In this document: positions 1-5,007 of the stretch, piece by piece
Position numbering within the stretch: the stretch's first letter is position 1
Layout of the letters: every line of letters begins with the position of its first letter
From: Planctomycetota bacterium
GTDB lineage: Bacteria > Planctomycetota > Phycisphaerae > UBA1845
Assembly: GCA_022563055.1 (NCBI GenBank)
Contig: JADFOB010000131.1
Span: forward strand, 1 to 5,007
Length of the DNA stretch: 5,007 nucleotides
Direction: 5' to 3'
Made by a program: the position numbers and the translations under genes
The notes under the pieces: generated by a model
The model's database searches: none
Told to the model about the DNA's origin: nothing
Seen by the model: only the letters and a program-made list of their open reading frames with translations

Positions 1-30
1 TGAAACCCCGCGCTTACGCGTGGGGCTCGG
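1..30. repeat. REP-like hairpin, copy A
   Basis: An imperfect palindrome: CCCCGCGC (6-13) pairs with GCGTGGGG (18-25) around the loop TTAC, giving 8 pairs including one G-T wobble, followed by CTCGG. A closely matching element lies at 4466-4492 (shared core AACCCCGCGCTT, then TGGGG and TCGGAT). Two hairpin copies in non-coding DNA 4.4 kb apart point to a dispersed REP-like family. The element touches the window edge, so its left boundary is unknown, and it may sit just after a gene ending outside the window. Confidence 0.5.
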
Positions 31-85
31 ATGGGTGCCGGCGGAAGTGTCACGGACCCCCGTCACACACCCCGACCAACCCGTG

Positions 86-113
86 TTGACCCGGGCGATC
101 CAGCGGTTATCAT
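86..113 (+). promoter_or_regulatory. Sigma70-type promoter for the lipoprotein-M28 unit
   Basis: TTGACC (86-91, 5 of 6 to the -35 consensus) and TATCAT (108-113, 5 of 6 to the -10 consensus) are separated by 16 bases. Transcription would start near 120, leaving a leader of about 68 bases before the ATG at 188. It is the best promoter match I saw and it is correctly placed and oriented. No transcript data support it. Confidence 0.55.
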
Positions 114-140
114 GCCCGGCGCGGTGGAATAGAGGAAAAA

Positions 141-168
141 TCCCCGGAAGGTTGCAAGCGCCGGGGGA
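141..168 (+). promoter_or_regulatory. Leader hairpin upstream of the lipoprotein gene
   Basis: CCCCGG (142-147) pairs perfectly with CCGGGG (161-166) around a 13-base loop, and TCCCCGG also pairs with CCGGGGGA if one G is bulged. In the transcript predicted from the 86-113 promoter this stem ends about 8 bases before the GAGGG Shine-Dalgarno (176-180). It could affect mRNA stability or initiation. In GC-rich DNA such stems also arise by chance. Confidence 0.3.
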
Positions 169-187
169 GCACCTTGAGGGTCTGGTC

Positions 188-451
188 ATGTCACATTTGA
201 CTCGATGCGTCGTCGGCGTTTGCCTGCTGCTGGTTCTTTCCGGTTGCACGGCGTTCACGCGAGCTCCGCGGTCCACCGTTGTGTGGAATTATCCCCATGC
301 CACGGAACAGACACTGACGCAATCGTCGACGGAACACTATCGAGCTGTGTCCAACGTTCCGGCGCGCGATGCGCGTGCGCTGATCGAGGATCTCGATCTG
401 TTGTTCCTGACCGAGCGTCCGAGTCGGTTGAACCGTTGGCACGATCGCTAA
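188..451 (+). CDS. Small lipoprotein of unknown function (87 aa)
   Basis: I do not recognise a named family. The start at 188 fits a GAGGG Shine-Dalgarno at 176-180 with a 7-base gap, and it places a classical lipoprotein signal at the N terminus: a short basic region (HLTR), a hydrophobic core (VVGVCLLLVL) and the lipobox LSGC, with Cys20 as the predicted lipidated residue. An in-frame extension back to 20 has no signal-like character and crosses the promoter. The mature part is only about 67 residues: a polar linker, then a distinctive C-terminal segment (DARALIEDLDLLFLTERPSR followed by LNRWHDR, about residues 61-87) that looks like a short amphipathic helix ending in basic and aromatic residues. 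Membrane anchoring is therefore well supported and function is not. The stop lies 9 bases before the M28 peptidase start, so the two are probably co-transcribed and perhaps translationally coupled. Confidence 0.75.
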   Translation: MSHLTRCVVGVCLLLVLSGCTAFTRAPRSTVVWNYPHATEQTLTQSSTEHYRAVSNVPARDARALIEDLDLLFLTERPSRLNRWHDR

Positions 452-460
452 TCCACCGTC

Positions 461-2323
461 ATGAAAAACCTAATTGTCTCAAACGGACCCGCGTCTCTCG
501 CGGCCTCGCGGAGTTCCTCGCCCACGCTGGTGTTGGGCCTTTTGGTCTTGGTCACCGCCGGATGCGTCAGCGGGCTTGAGCAGCGTTTCCAGGCGCACAT
601 TGACTATCTCGCAAGCGACGAGCTGGAGGGTCGCGGTATCGGTTCGGCCGGTATTGAGAAGGCGGCGGCGTACATCGCCGGTCAGTTCGCGCAGATCGGC
701 CTGGAGCCGGGCGGCGATGACGGCACGTACTTCCAGACGTTTGAGATGACGCTGCACCGCACGCTGAACGACGATGGTCGCTTGGCGTTCGCCGGTGAAC
801 CTACCGAGTTGGTGCAAGGGCGCGACTTCATCCCGTTCAACTTCTCCTCCGACGAAGCATTCAACGGCGACGTGGTTTTCTGCGGGTACGGGATCGTCAA
901 CGCCGAAAAGGACCATGACGATTTCGCGGGTATTGACCTGGCTGGCAAGGTGGCACTGATACTCCGCGGCGAGCCTGACACCTGGGCGGACGAGGATGGC
1001 GGCGCCACGCGCCACGCGACGTTCCGCAATAAAGTCTACAACGTCAAAGACCGCGACGCCGTCGCCGTCCTGATTGTCAACCAGGCACCTTCGGAGGCTC
1101 AAGAGGACGAGCTGGTGGAATTCGCCCGCGCGGGCGCGGATGATTTCGGCATCCCCGCCTTTCATGTCCTGCGCAGCGCGGTTGAGGCGCAACTCAAAAA
1201 GGGCGGGCTTGGGTCACTGGACGAACTCCAGGCGAAACTCGACGCGGGGCATACCGTATCGGGTCTGCTGGCCCACGTTCGCGCGACGGGGAAAGCGAGC
1301 TTCGATCGGCGCAGCGCGCCGACGCACAACGTCGTGGGTATCCTCCGGGGACAGGGCGCTTTGGCGCACGAAGCCGTTGTCATCGGGGCTCACTACGACC
1401 ATCTCGGCATCCGCAAGCCCATGATGCGGAAGTTCAGAGAAGGAAAACTGGTCAAACAGGTCGGCGGACCCCAGATCCACAATGGCGCTGATGACAACGC
1501 ATCGGGTACGAGCGGCATCATCGAGATTGCGCGCCTCTTCGCCGCTGAGCCCACACCGAAACGAAGCCTCGTCTTTGTGGCGTTCACCGGTGAGGAAACC
1601 GGACTTCACGGAAGCAAACATTACGTCCAAGACCCTGCGGTTTCCCTCGACAACACGGTGGCCATGCTCAACCTCGACATGGTCGGGCGCCTGGATTCGA
1701 AGGAAAGAGAATTAACCGTCTTTGGCGCCCGCTGTGGTGATGGGTTCATGGACATGCTGACCCGCGCCGGAAAATCGCTCGGTTTGACCATCACGCCGGG
1801 TTCGGACCCCGGCGGGCGCAGCGACCATGCGCCTTTTATTCGCAAGCGGATTCCGAGCATGCATTTCTTCAGCGGGTTCCACAGCGACTACCACAAACCC
1901 GGCGACGACAGCGACAAGATCAACGCTCCCGGCGGTGCGAAGATTGTGCAGTTGGTTCACCGTGTGGCCGGCGAAATCGCCGGTAGGGAGGGCCGACCGA
2001 CGTTCCTGGTGGTGGAACAGGACAAGAAGGATGAGCCGGCCCCCGCACCAGCGTATCGGGTCGTCATGGGTCTTGCGCCGGGCTATGGCGACGACGGCAA
2101 ACAGGGTATGAAGGTCGACGCGGTCAACCCGGAAGGGCCGGCCGATCTGGCGGGCATGAAAGCCGATGACCGCATCATCCGCATTAACAACAAGAAGGTG
2201 GGCAACGTCGGCGACTACATGGCTGCCACCCGGAACAACAATCCCGGCGACACGGTCGAGGTCGTCGTCCTGCGCGACGGCAAGGAAGTCACCCTGCAAG
2301 TGACGTTGGCCGGTGCGGGGTAA
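461..2323 (+). CDS. Lipid-anchored M28 family zinc aminopeptidase with PA and C-terminal PDZ domains
   Basis: The 620-residue product should be an exported zinc exopeptidase. A lipoprotein signal covers residues 1-35 (hydrophobic SPTLVLGLLVLVTAGC, Cys35 lipidated). Residues about 115-285 resemble a protease-associated (PA) insert (GDVVFCGYGIVNAEKDHDDF, then AGKVALILRG). The M28 core spans about 285-508 with all expected metal and catalytic residues. Zinc ligands are His311 (GAHYDHLG), Asp345 (GADDNASG), Glu379 (TGEETG), Asp406 (NLDMVG) and His478 (SDYHKPGD); Glu378 is the general base and Asp313 supports His311. Residues about 532-617 form a PDZ domain (VNPEGPADLAGMKADDRIIR), an arrangement known from other secreted M28 enzymes. 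No Shine-Dalgarno is evident before the ATG, which follows the upstream stop by 9 bases, so translational coupling is likely. The fold and chemistry are secure; the natural substrate is not visible. Confidence 0.93.
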   Translation: MKNLIVSNGPASLAASRSSSPTLVLGLLVLVTAGCVSGLEQRFQAHIDYLASDELEGRGIGSAGIEKAAAYIAGQFAQIGLEPGGDDGTYFQTFEMTLHRTLNDDGRLAFAGEPTELVQGRDFIPFNFSSDEAFNGDVVFCGYGIVNAEKDHDDFAGIDLAGKVALILRGEPDTWADEDGGATRHATFRNKVYNVKDRDAVAVLIVNQAPSEAQEDELVEFARAGADDFGIPAFHVLRSAVEAQLKKGGLGSLDELQAKLDAGHTVSGLLAHVRATGKASFDRRSAPTHNVVGILRGQGALAHEAVVIGAHYDHLGIRKPMMRKFREGKLVKQVGGPQIHNGADDNASGTSGIIEIARLFAAEPTPKRSLVFVAFTGEETGLHGSKHYVQDPAVSLDNTVAMLNLDMVGRLDSKERELTVFGARCGDGFMDMLTRAGKSLGLTITPGSDPGGRSDHAPFIRKRIPSMHFFSGFHSDYHKPGDDSDKINAPGGAKIVQLVHRVAGEIAGREGRPTFLVVEQDKKDEPAPAPAYRVVMGLAPGYGDDGKQGMKVDAVNPEGPADLAGMKADDRIIRINNKKVGNVGDYMAATRNNNPGDTVEVVVLRDGKEVTLQVTLAGAG

Positions 2324-2371
2324 CGTACGACAGTCCGACGCTTTTCGCGGGTGACACGGCAGGACGACATA

Positions 2372-2465
2372 CCGAGCCGCGGGCTTTAGCCCGCGCGATG
2401 CCGCGCTCGCCCATGAGCGTCAAGTTGCGATCGAGTGTTCGCGCGGGCTCAAGCCCGCGGCTCGG
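2372..2465. repeat. BIME/REP-like double inverted repeat between convergent genes
   Basis: Two 27-base arms, 2372-2398 and 2439-2465, are inverted copies of each other with 26 of 27 positions matching, separated by 40 bases. Each arm is itself a hairpin built on GCGGGCT-NN-AGCCCGC (2379-2394 and 2443-2458). The spacer holds a further small stem, CGCTC (2404-2408) with GAGCG (2415-2419). Paired REP units in inverted orientation between genes are the classical BIME arrangement. It sits 48 bases after the M28 stop and 37 bases after the kamA stop, so transcripts from both sides would read into it, and it could protect 3' ends or block read-through. There is no T-run typical of an intrinsic terminator. 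Confidence 0.7.
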
Positions 2466-2502
2466 GGGTGTTGCCAAGCGTGTGACACGCCGGAGGATCG
2501 CT

Positions 2503-3717
2503 CTATTCGGGACCGTCCTCGGCGTAGAGCCGTGAGGAGGGTGCAAACTTCGGCGCGTCAGATCCGTTGGCCGGTTCCAACTCATCGAGCCAGCACGCAT
2601 CATCGTTCCGCTTGCAGATCATGAATCGGCCGCGCAGTGCCGCGTCTTTGGCACGGTGGTATCGCAGGTAGATGGAAGTTTCATCCACCGCGAGGATCTC
2701 GATCTTGCCGGTCTCGTGCGACATGACGAAGCGCGCCCGGCGCGCCAGGCCCGATCCGCGTCGCAGTACCTCGGTGAAGATTTCCCATCCACGCACGATC
2801 GGAACCTCGTAGGGCTCGTTGCCTTGGGTCGGTCGACCCTGAAAGAGATAATAGGGCGGACAGCCGATGTCGGAGAGCTTGCGGTAGAGCGATGACAACA
2901 CGTCCACGTCGTCGTTGACGCCCTTGATGAGCGGGCATTGACTCACGCAGACGACACCGCTACGGATGAAACAGTCGATACCGGCGACGGCCTCGTCCGT
3001 CAGTTCGCGCGGATGGTCGAAGTGGGCCATCAGATAGATGCGTTTGTGCGGCGTGGAATACTCCCGCAATGCCTCTTGAAGCTCCGGGTCTCGCAGAAGC
3101 CGCCACGGATCGAACGCCGGCATCTTGGATCCGATGCGAATGATCTTGACGTGGGGAATGGCGCGAAGCGCATCGAAAATCGCCACGAGACGGCGCGTGC
3201 TCATCAACAGTGGATCACCACCGGTCAGGAGGACGTCGTGGACCTGCGGGTGATCCGCGATGTACGCGAGACCTTCGGACACATCGTTTGTCGTCTCGTC
3301 GTTCTCGTCCATGAACAACCGCTTGCGGAAGCAGTAGCGGCAGTAGGCGCCGCATACCTCGTTGCACAGCAGCAAGACCGTATCCGGATACTTGTGCTGA
3401 ACGCCGCGTGCGACGGTGACGGACCGTTCATTGCTCGCGTCGAGTGTGCCCCAATCGGTGAGTTCTTCCTCACGTGGGATGATCAACTGCCGGATCGGAT
3501 CGGCCGGGTCGTTCCAATCAATCAGGCTGAGGTAGTAGTCATTGGCACGGAAGACGTACCGTTGGGCTATCTTCTTGAGTTTCTCGCGCTGAGCCGGCGG
3601 GATGTTGACGAGCTGATCGATGTCGCGGACGTACCTCACGCGGTGCCCGGATTCCACGTGAACCCGATGTGCCGACAATGGTGGCGACGTCTTTTTCACA
3701 CGAACTCCCCGCAACAT
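2503..3717 (-). CDS. kamA: KamA-family radical SAM, PLP-dependent aminomutase-like protein
   Basis: The 404-residue product belongs to the lysine 2,3-aminomutase family, cytoplasmic enzymes that use a 4Fe-4S cluster, S-adenosylmethionine and PLP to move an amino group. The cluster motif CxxxCxxC is intact (Cys122, Cys126, Cys129 in CGAYCRYCFRKR), followed by the SAM-binding GGDPLLM (166-172). Arg131 matches the carboxylate-binding Arg134 of Clostridium subterminale KamA, Asp269 (KGVND) matches Asp293, and Lys338 (SHETGK) is the likely PLP lysine. The usual PGGGGK is replaced by SHETGK, the position of lysine-binding Asp330 holds Val331, and the C-terminal zinc-binding cysteines of the clostridial enzyme are absent; instead the tail runs YLRYHRAKD then GRFMICKRNDDACWLDEL. 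Family membership is firm and lysine specificity is doubtful. No ablB or EF-P genes are nearby. The ATG at 3717 lacks a Shine-Dalgarno; GTG at 3699 has one and may be the true start. Confidence 0.9.
   Translation of the reverse strand: MLRGVRVKKTSPPLSAHRVHVESGHRVRYVRDIDQLVNIPPAQREKLKKIAQRYVFRANDYYLSLIDWNDPADPIRQLIIPREEELTDWGTLDASNERSVTVARGVQHKYPDTVLLLCNEVCGAYCRYCFRKRLFMDENDETTNDVSEGLAYIADHPQVHDVLLTGGDPLLMSTRRLVAIFDALRAIPHVKIIRIGSKMPAFDPWRLLRDPELQEALREYSTPHKRIYLMAHFDHPRELTDEAVAGIDCFIRSGVVCVSQCPLIKGVNDDVDVLSSLYRKLSDIGCPPYYLFQGRPTQGNEPYEVPIVRGWEIFTEVLRRGSGLARRARFVMSHETGKIEILAVDETSIYLRYHRAKDAALRGRFMICKRNDDACWLDELEPANGSDAPKFAPSSRLYAEDGPE
3705..3710 (-). promoter_or_regulatory. Shine-Dalgarno favouring a GTG start of kamA at 3699
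   Basis: On the minus strand GGGGAG is followed by 5 bases and then GTG (3699-3697), giving a protein that begins VKKTSPPLSA (first residue Met). The upstream ATG at 3717 has no purine-rich site before it. The shorter start removes only six residues and no family motif. Confidence 0.45.
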
Positions 3718-3730
3718 TAGAAACGGAAAC

Positions 3731-3757
3731 GCGCACGATCAAACGGTGCTCGTGCGC
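3731..3757. promoter_or_regulatory. Inverted repeat upstream of kamA
   Basis: GCGCACGA (3731-3738) and TCGTGCGC (3750-3757) are perfect inverted copies around an 11-base spacer. The element ends 13 bases before the ATG at 3717, or 31 bases before the GTG at 3699. It could be an operator for a dimeric regulator or a hairpin in the kamA leader. The sequence cannot tell these apart, and I see no riboswitch-like conserved core. Confidence 0.35.
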
Positions 3758-3936
3758 TAGCCCACGATACGAAAACGACGCTGCACTCGCCGGGGCGCCA
3801 CCGGCGGTCCACGCACAGCCGAACCCTCTCCCGCAATACGATACGCGGTTTGTGGGCCTGCGTAAACAACCGGGCAAGCGGTCGCTGTCACCAAGTGTCG
3901 GTGAGCCCGGTGGTTGAAAGGGCTGAAACCCCTATT

Positions 3937-4344
3937 TTAACCAACATCCAGACGTTCTTGCAGCCGCCGCACAAGGAATTGTAGGCGCCAAGAAGTTGCG
4001 AGTGAAGCATGAATCATCGCTCGACGGGGGTCCGATATCAGCACAAACCCCTATATTCACGCTCGATTCGCCATCCGGACGGCACAGTTGGAGGTCGGTC
4101 TTGGAGGTTTTCAGAGCGCTCAAGCGTCCCTCTATCACGCGCTTGAGGTGTTCCGCAAGGGCGGTGCCATAGTATGGCACCCATTCTTCCATCGACGTAT
4201 CAAGATCCACCAGTTGGGTTCGATTCCGCACCGACACCTGTGGACCTATACCGATCGGCCCCGCGTGTGCCTGACGAGCGCTATCTTTGCGCCATACATC
4301 TTCGCCGGAGGCCTGCGCCTTCCTACGGCAAAGAACAGGTGCAC
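3937..4344 (-). pseudogene. Frameshifted remnant of a small unrecognised gene
   Basis: No single frame runs through this stretch, but three joined segments read like one protein of about 135 residues. A GTG at 4344 follows AAGGGAG (4356-4350) with 5 bases between, the same arrangement as proposed for kamA, and starts VHLFFAVG. One base then seems missing near 4322 (or the shift lies anywhere from about 4330 to 4246), after which the frame gives KAQASGEDVWRKDSARQ and later TQLVDLDTSMEEWVPYYG then TALAEHLKRVIEGRLSAL. At the GGGG run (CCCC, 4048-4051 on the plus strand) one extra G shifts the frame; removing it gives GFVLISDPRRAMIHASLATS then WRLQFLVRRLQERLDVG and a TAA at 3939-3937. The composition, with amphipathic charged helices, looks protein-like. 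Third-position GC in the last segment is lower than in the neighbours, fitting decay. I do not recognise the family. Sequencing error is possible, and so is chance. Confidence 0.38.
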
Positions 4345-4372
4345 ACCCTCTCCCTTAGGGCGCATAGTTGAT

Positions 4373-4392
4373 GGTTGCTCGATCGAGCAACC
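4373..4392. promoter_or_regulatory. Perfect 20-bp palindrome, possible operator
   Basis: GGTTGCTCGA and TCGAGCAACC meet with no spacer to form a perfect 20-bp palindrome. It lies between the TPR gene stop (4522) and the broken minus-strand ORF, 17 bases upstream of that ORF's Shine-Dalgarno (4356). A spacer-free palindrome suits a dimeric DNA-binding protein better than an RNA hairpin, which would need to open its centre to form a loop. No regulator gene is in the window to match it. Confidence 0.4.
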
Positions 4393-4453
4393 GATATGGT
4401 CATGGTACCGGATCGAAACGTTGAGGGCAAGGTCTTGTCTCGCGACGAATACC

Positions 4454-4492
4454 GCTGGGGGTCGCAACCCCGCGCTTGCGCTGGGGGATCGG
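4454..4492. repeat. REP-like hairpin, copy B, with an alternative stem
   Basis: CCCCGCGC (4468-4475) pairs with GCGC (4478-4481) and, past a bulged T, GGGG (4483-4486), matching the hairpin at 1-30. The same CCCC can instead pair to its left: GGGGT (4458-4462) with ACCCC (4467-4471) around CGCA. The two stems exclude each other because GCTGGGGG occurs on both sides (4454-4461 and 4480-4487). A 10-bp palindrome TCGGATCCGA (4489-4498) follows. The element lies about 30 bases past the stop of the TPR gene and could act at that transcript's 3' end. No T-run accompanies it. Confidence 0.5.
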
Positions 4493-4521
4493 ATCCGAGG
4501 CGCATATTCGTGCACGGTGAT

Positions 4522-5007
4522 TTAGGAACCGCTTTCATCGTCCAACAGAGCGGATTCCGGATCGGCTCGATGGGGCTTGTAGCGCGCGATGAGTTTGCGG
4601 ATTCGCGGTTGATTCGGGTCGATCTCGAGGCTGCGATGCCAATGTTCCATGGCCGAGAGCCGCAAGCCCGTTCGGGTGGTGTCGTCCAGGTAGCGGAGCA
4701 TCTTGATCGAGCCCAAACCTGAGTGGGCGCGGGCCAGACGCGGATCGCAACTCAAGGCGTAGGTGTACGCGCGCTCGGACGCGCCGAAGTCGCGCGTTCG
4801 AAACAGGCAAAAGCCCAGCGCTTCGTGGGCGGGTGCCAGGTTCGAGTCCATTCGGATCGCCGCCGCCAATGCTTGCCTGGCCATTTTCATGCGATCCTGG
4901 TTCATGTAGGTGTGGGCGAGGTTGACAAGAACGAGCGGTTGCCGGGTGTCACGCTCCAACGCCTCCTTGAAGGCGCTGATCGCCTCGTAATATTTCTTCC
5001 GGGCGTC
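4522..5007 (-). CDS. TPR-repeat protein, C-terminal part (N terminus outside the window)
   Basis: The frame is open from the window edge (5007) to a TAA at 4522, giving the last 161 residues. Numbering from the edge, helix pairs of tetratricopeptide repeats are clear: a partial repeat at 1-20 (YYEAISAFKEALERD), repeats at about 21-54 (VLVNLAHTYMNQDRMKMARQ) and 55-88 (PAHEALGFCLFRTRDFGASE), and a longer one at 89-130 (ARAHSGLGSIKMLRYL, ending HWHRSLEIDP), which has a loop insertion (LDDTTRTG). A capping helix (RIRKLIARYKP) and an acidic tail (ESALLDDESGS) end the protein. TPR arrays bind other proteins; no partner or catalytic domain is visible in this part, and the missing N terminus could carry a signal peptide, more TPRs or an enzyme domain. 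The TTG near 4959 is inside a TPR helix and is not a start. The same strand as kamA and the broken ORF makes read-through possible, but the gap to them is large. Confidence 0.85.
   Translation of the reverse strand, partial: DARKKYYEAISAFKEALERDTRQPLVLVNLAHTYMNQDRMKMARQALAAAIRMDSNLAPAHEALGFCLFRTRDFGASERAYTYALSCDPRLARAHSGLGSIKMLRYLDDTTRTGLRLSAMEHWHRSLEIDPNQPRIRKLIARYKPHRADPESALLDDESGS

Noticed and set aside
1..187. Possible N-terminal extension of the lipoprotein back to position 20
   Set aside because: It would run through the promoter and bury the lipoprotein signal peptide in the protein interior.
479..1192. Long minus-strand open frame (237 codons) opposite the M28 gene
   Set aside because: It is the antisense shadow of a strongly supported gene with complete catalytic motifs; its translation shows no domain or signal.
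2478..2490. Small hairpin GCGTG-TGA-CACGC after the kamA stop, a possible terminator
   Set aside because: The stem is only 5 bp and no T-run follows on the minus strand, so it does not meet the standard for an intrinsic terminator.
2938..3720. Long plus-strand open frame (260 codons) opposite kamA
   Set aside because: It mirrors the codon structure of the intact radical SAM gene on the other strand and has no recognisable motif or ribosome site.
3838..3866. Minus-strand TTTACG and TATCGT separated by 17 bases, a possible kamA promoter
   Set aside because: Each box matches consensus at only 4 of 6 positions, which is common by chance. Without transcript data I would not annotate it.
3926..4059. 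Direct repeat AAACCCCTAT at 3926-3935 and 4045-4054
   Set aside because: Ten identical bases with divergent flanks and no element-like structure between them. One copy overlaps the G-run where the frameshift is proposed, but no transposase or target duplication is present.
4088..4525. Plus-strand open frame of 145 codons across the intergenic region
   Set aside because: It runs through the REP-like repeat and the palindrome and has no ribosome site I could see. The minus-strand frames have the more protein-like composition.

Overview
The window is GC-rich bacterial chromosomal DNA. The small Cys-lipoprotein, the PA/M28/PDZ peptidase, the diverged KamA-family radical SAM protein, the TPR protein and the GC-rich REP-like hairpins together suggest a Planctomycetota-type genome. 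That placement is inference from gene style, not a phylogenetic result. I see no phage, transposase, CRISPR or defence genes and no tRNA or rRNA.

Layout. Positions 1-187 hold a REP-like hairpin at the very edge, then a good sigma70-type promoter (86-113) and a short leader with a hairpin. They lead into a two-gene plus-strand unit: an 87-aa lipoprotein (188-451) and, 9 bases later, a 620-aa lipid-anchored M28 metallopeptidase with PA and PDZ domains (461-2323). Positions 2324-2502 separate this unit from a convergent gene and hold a large inverted repeat (2372-2465) whose arms are themselves hairpins, like a BIME/REP pair. A KamA-family radical SAM/PLP aminomutase-like gene runs on the minus strand (3717-2503).

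Upstream of kamA lie about 800 bases without an intact gene (3718-4521). They contain an inverted repeat just upstream of kamA (3731-3757); a stretch (4344-3937, minus) that reads as a protein of about 135 residues only if two single-base frameshifts are allowed, which I call a probable pseudogene or sequence-error-broken gene; a perfect 20-bp palindrome (4373-4392); and a second copy of the hairpin seen at position 1 (4454-4492). Positions 3758-3936 show nothing I can support. The right edge (4522-5007) carries the C-terminal 161 residues of a minus-strand TPR protein that starts outside the window.

How they work together. The two plus-strand genes are probably co-transcribed and act at the cell envelope: the peptidase should be exported and membrane-anchored and cut peptides outside the cytoplasm, and the small lipoprotein has no known role. 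KamA is cytoplasmic and stands alone here: the window has neither a beta-lysine acetyltransferase (ablB) nor EF-P modification genes, and one lysine-recognition residue is replaced, so its substrate is open. I found no convincing new multi-gene system. The points most worth checking are the frameshifted gene at 3937-4344, the KamA substrate pocket, and the two REP-like repeat families.
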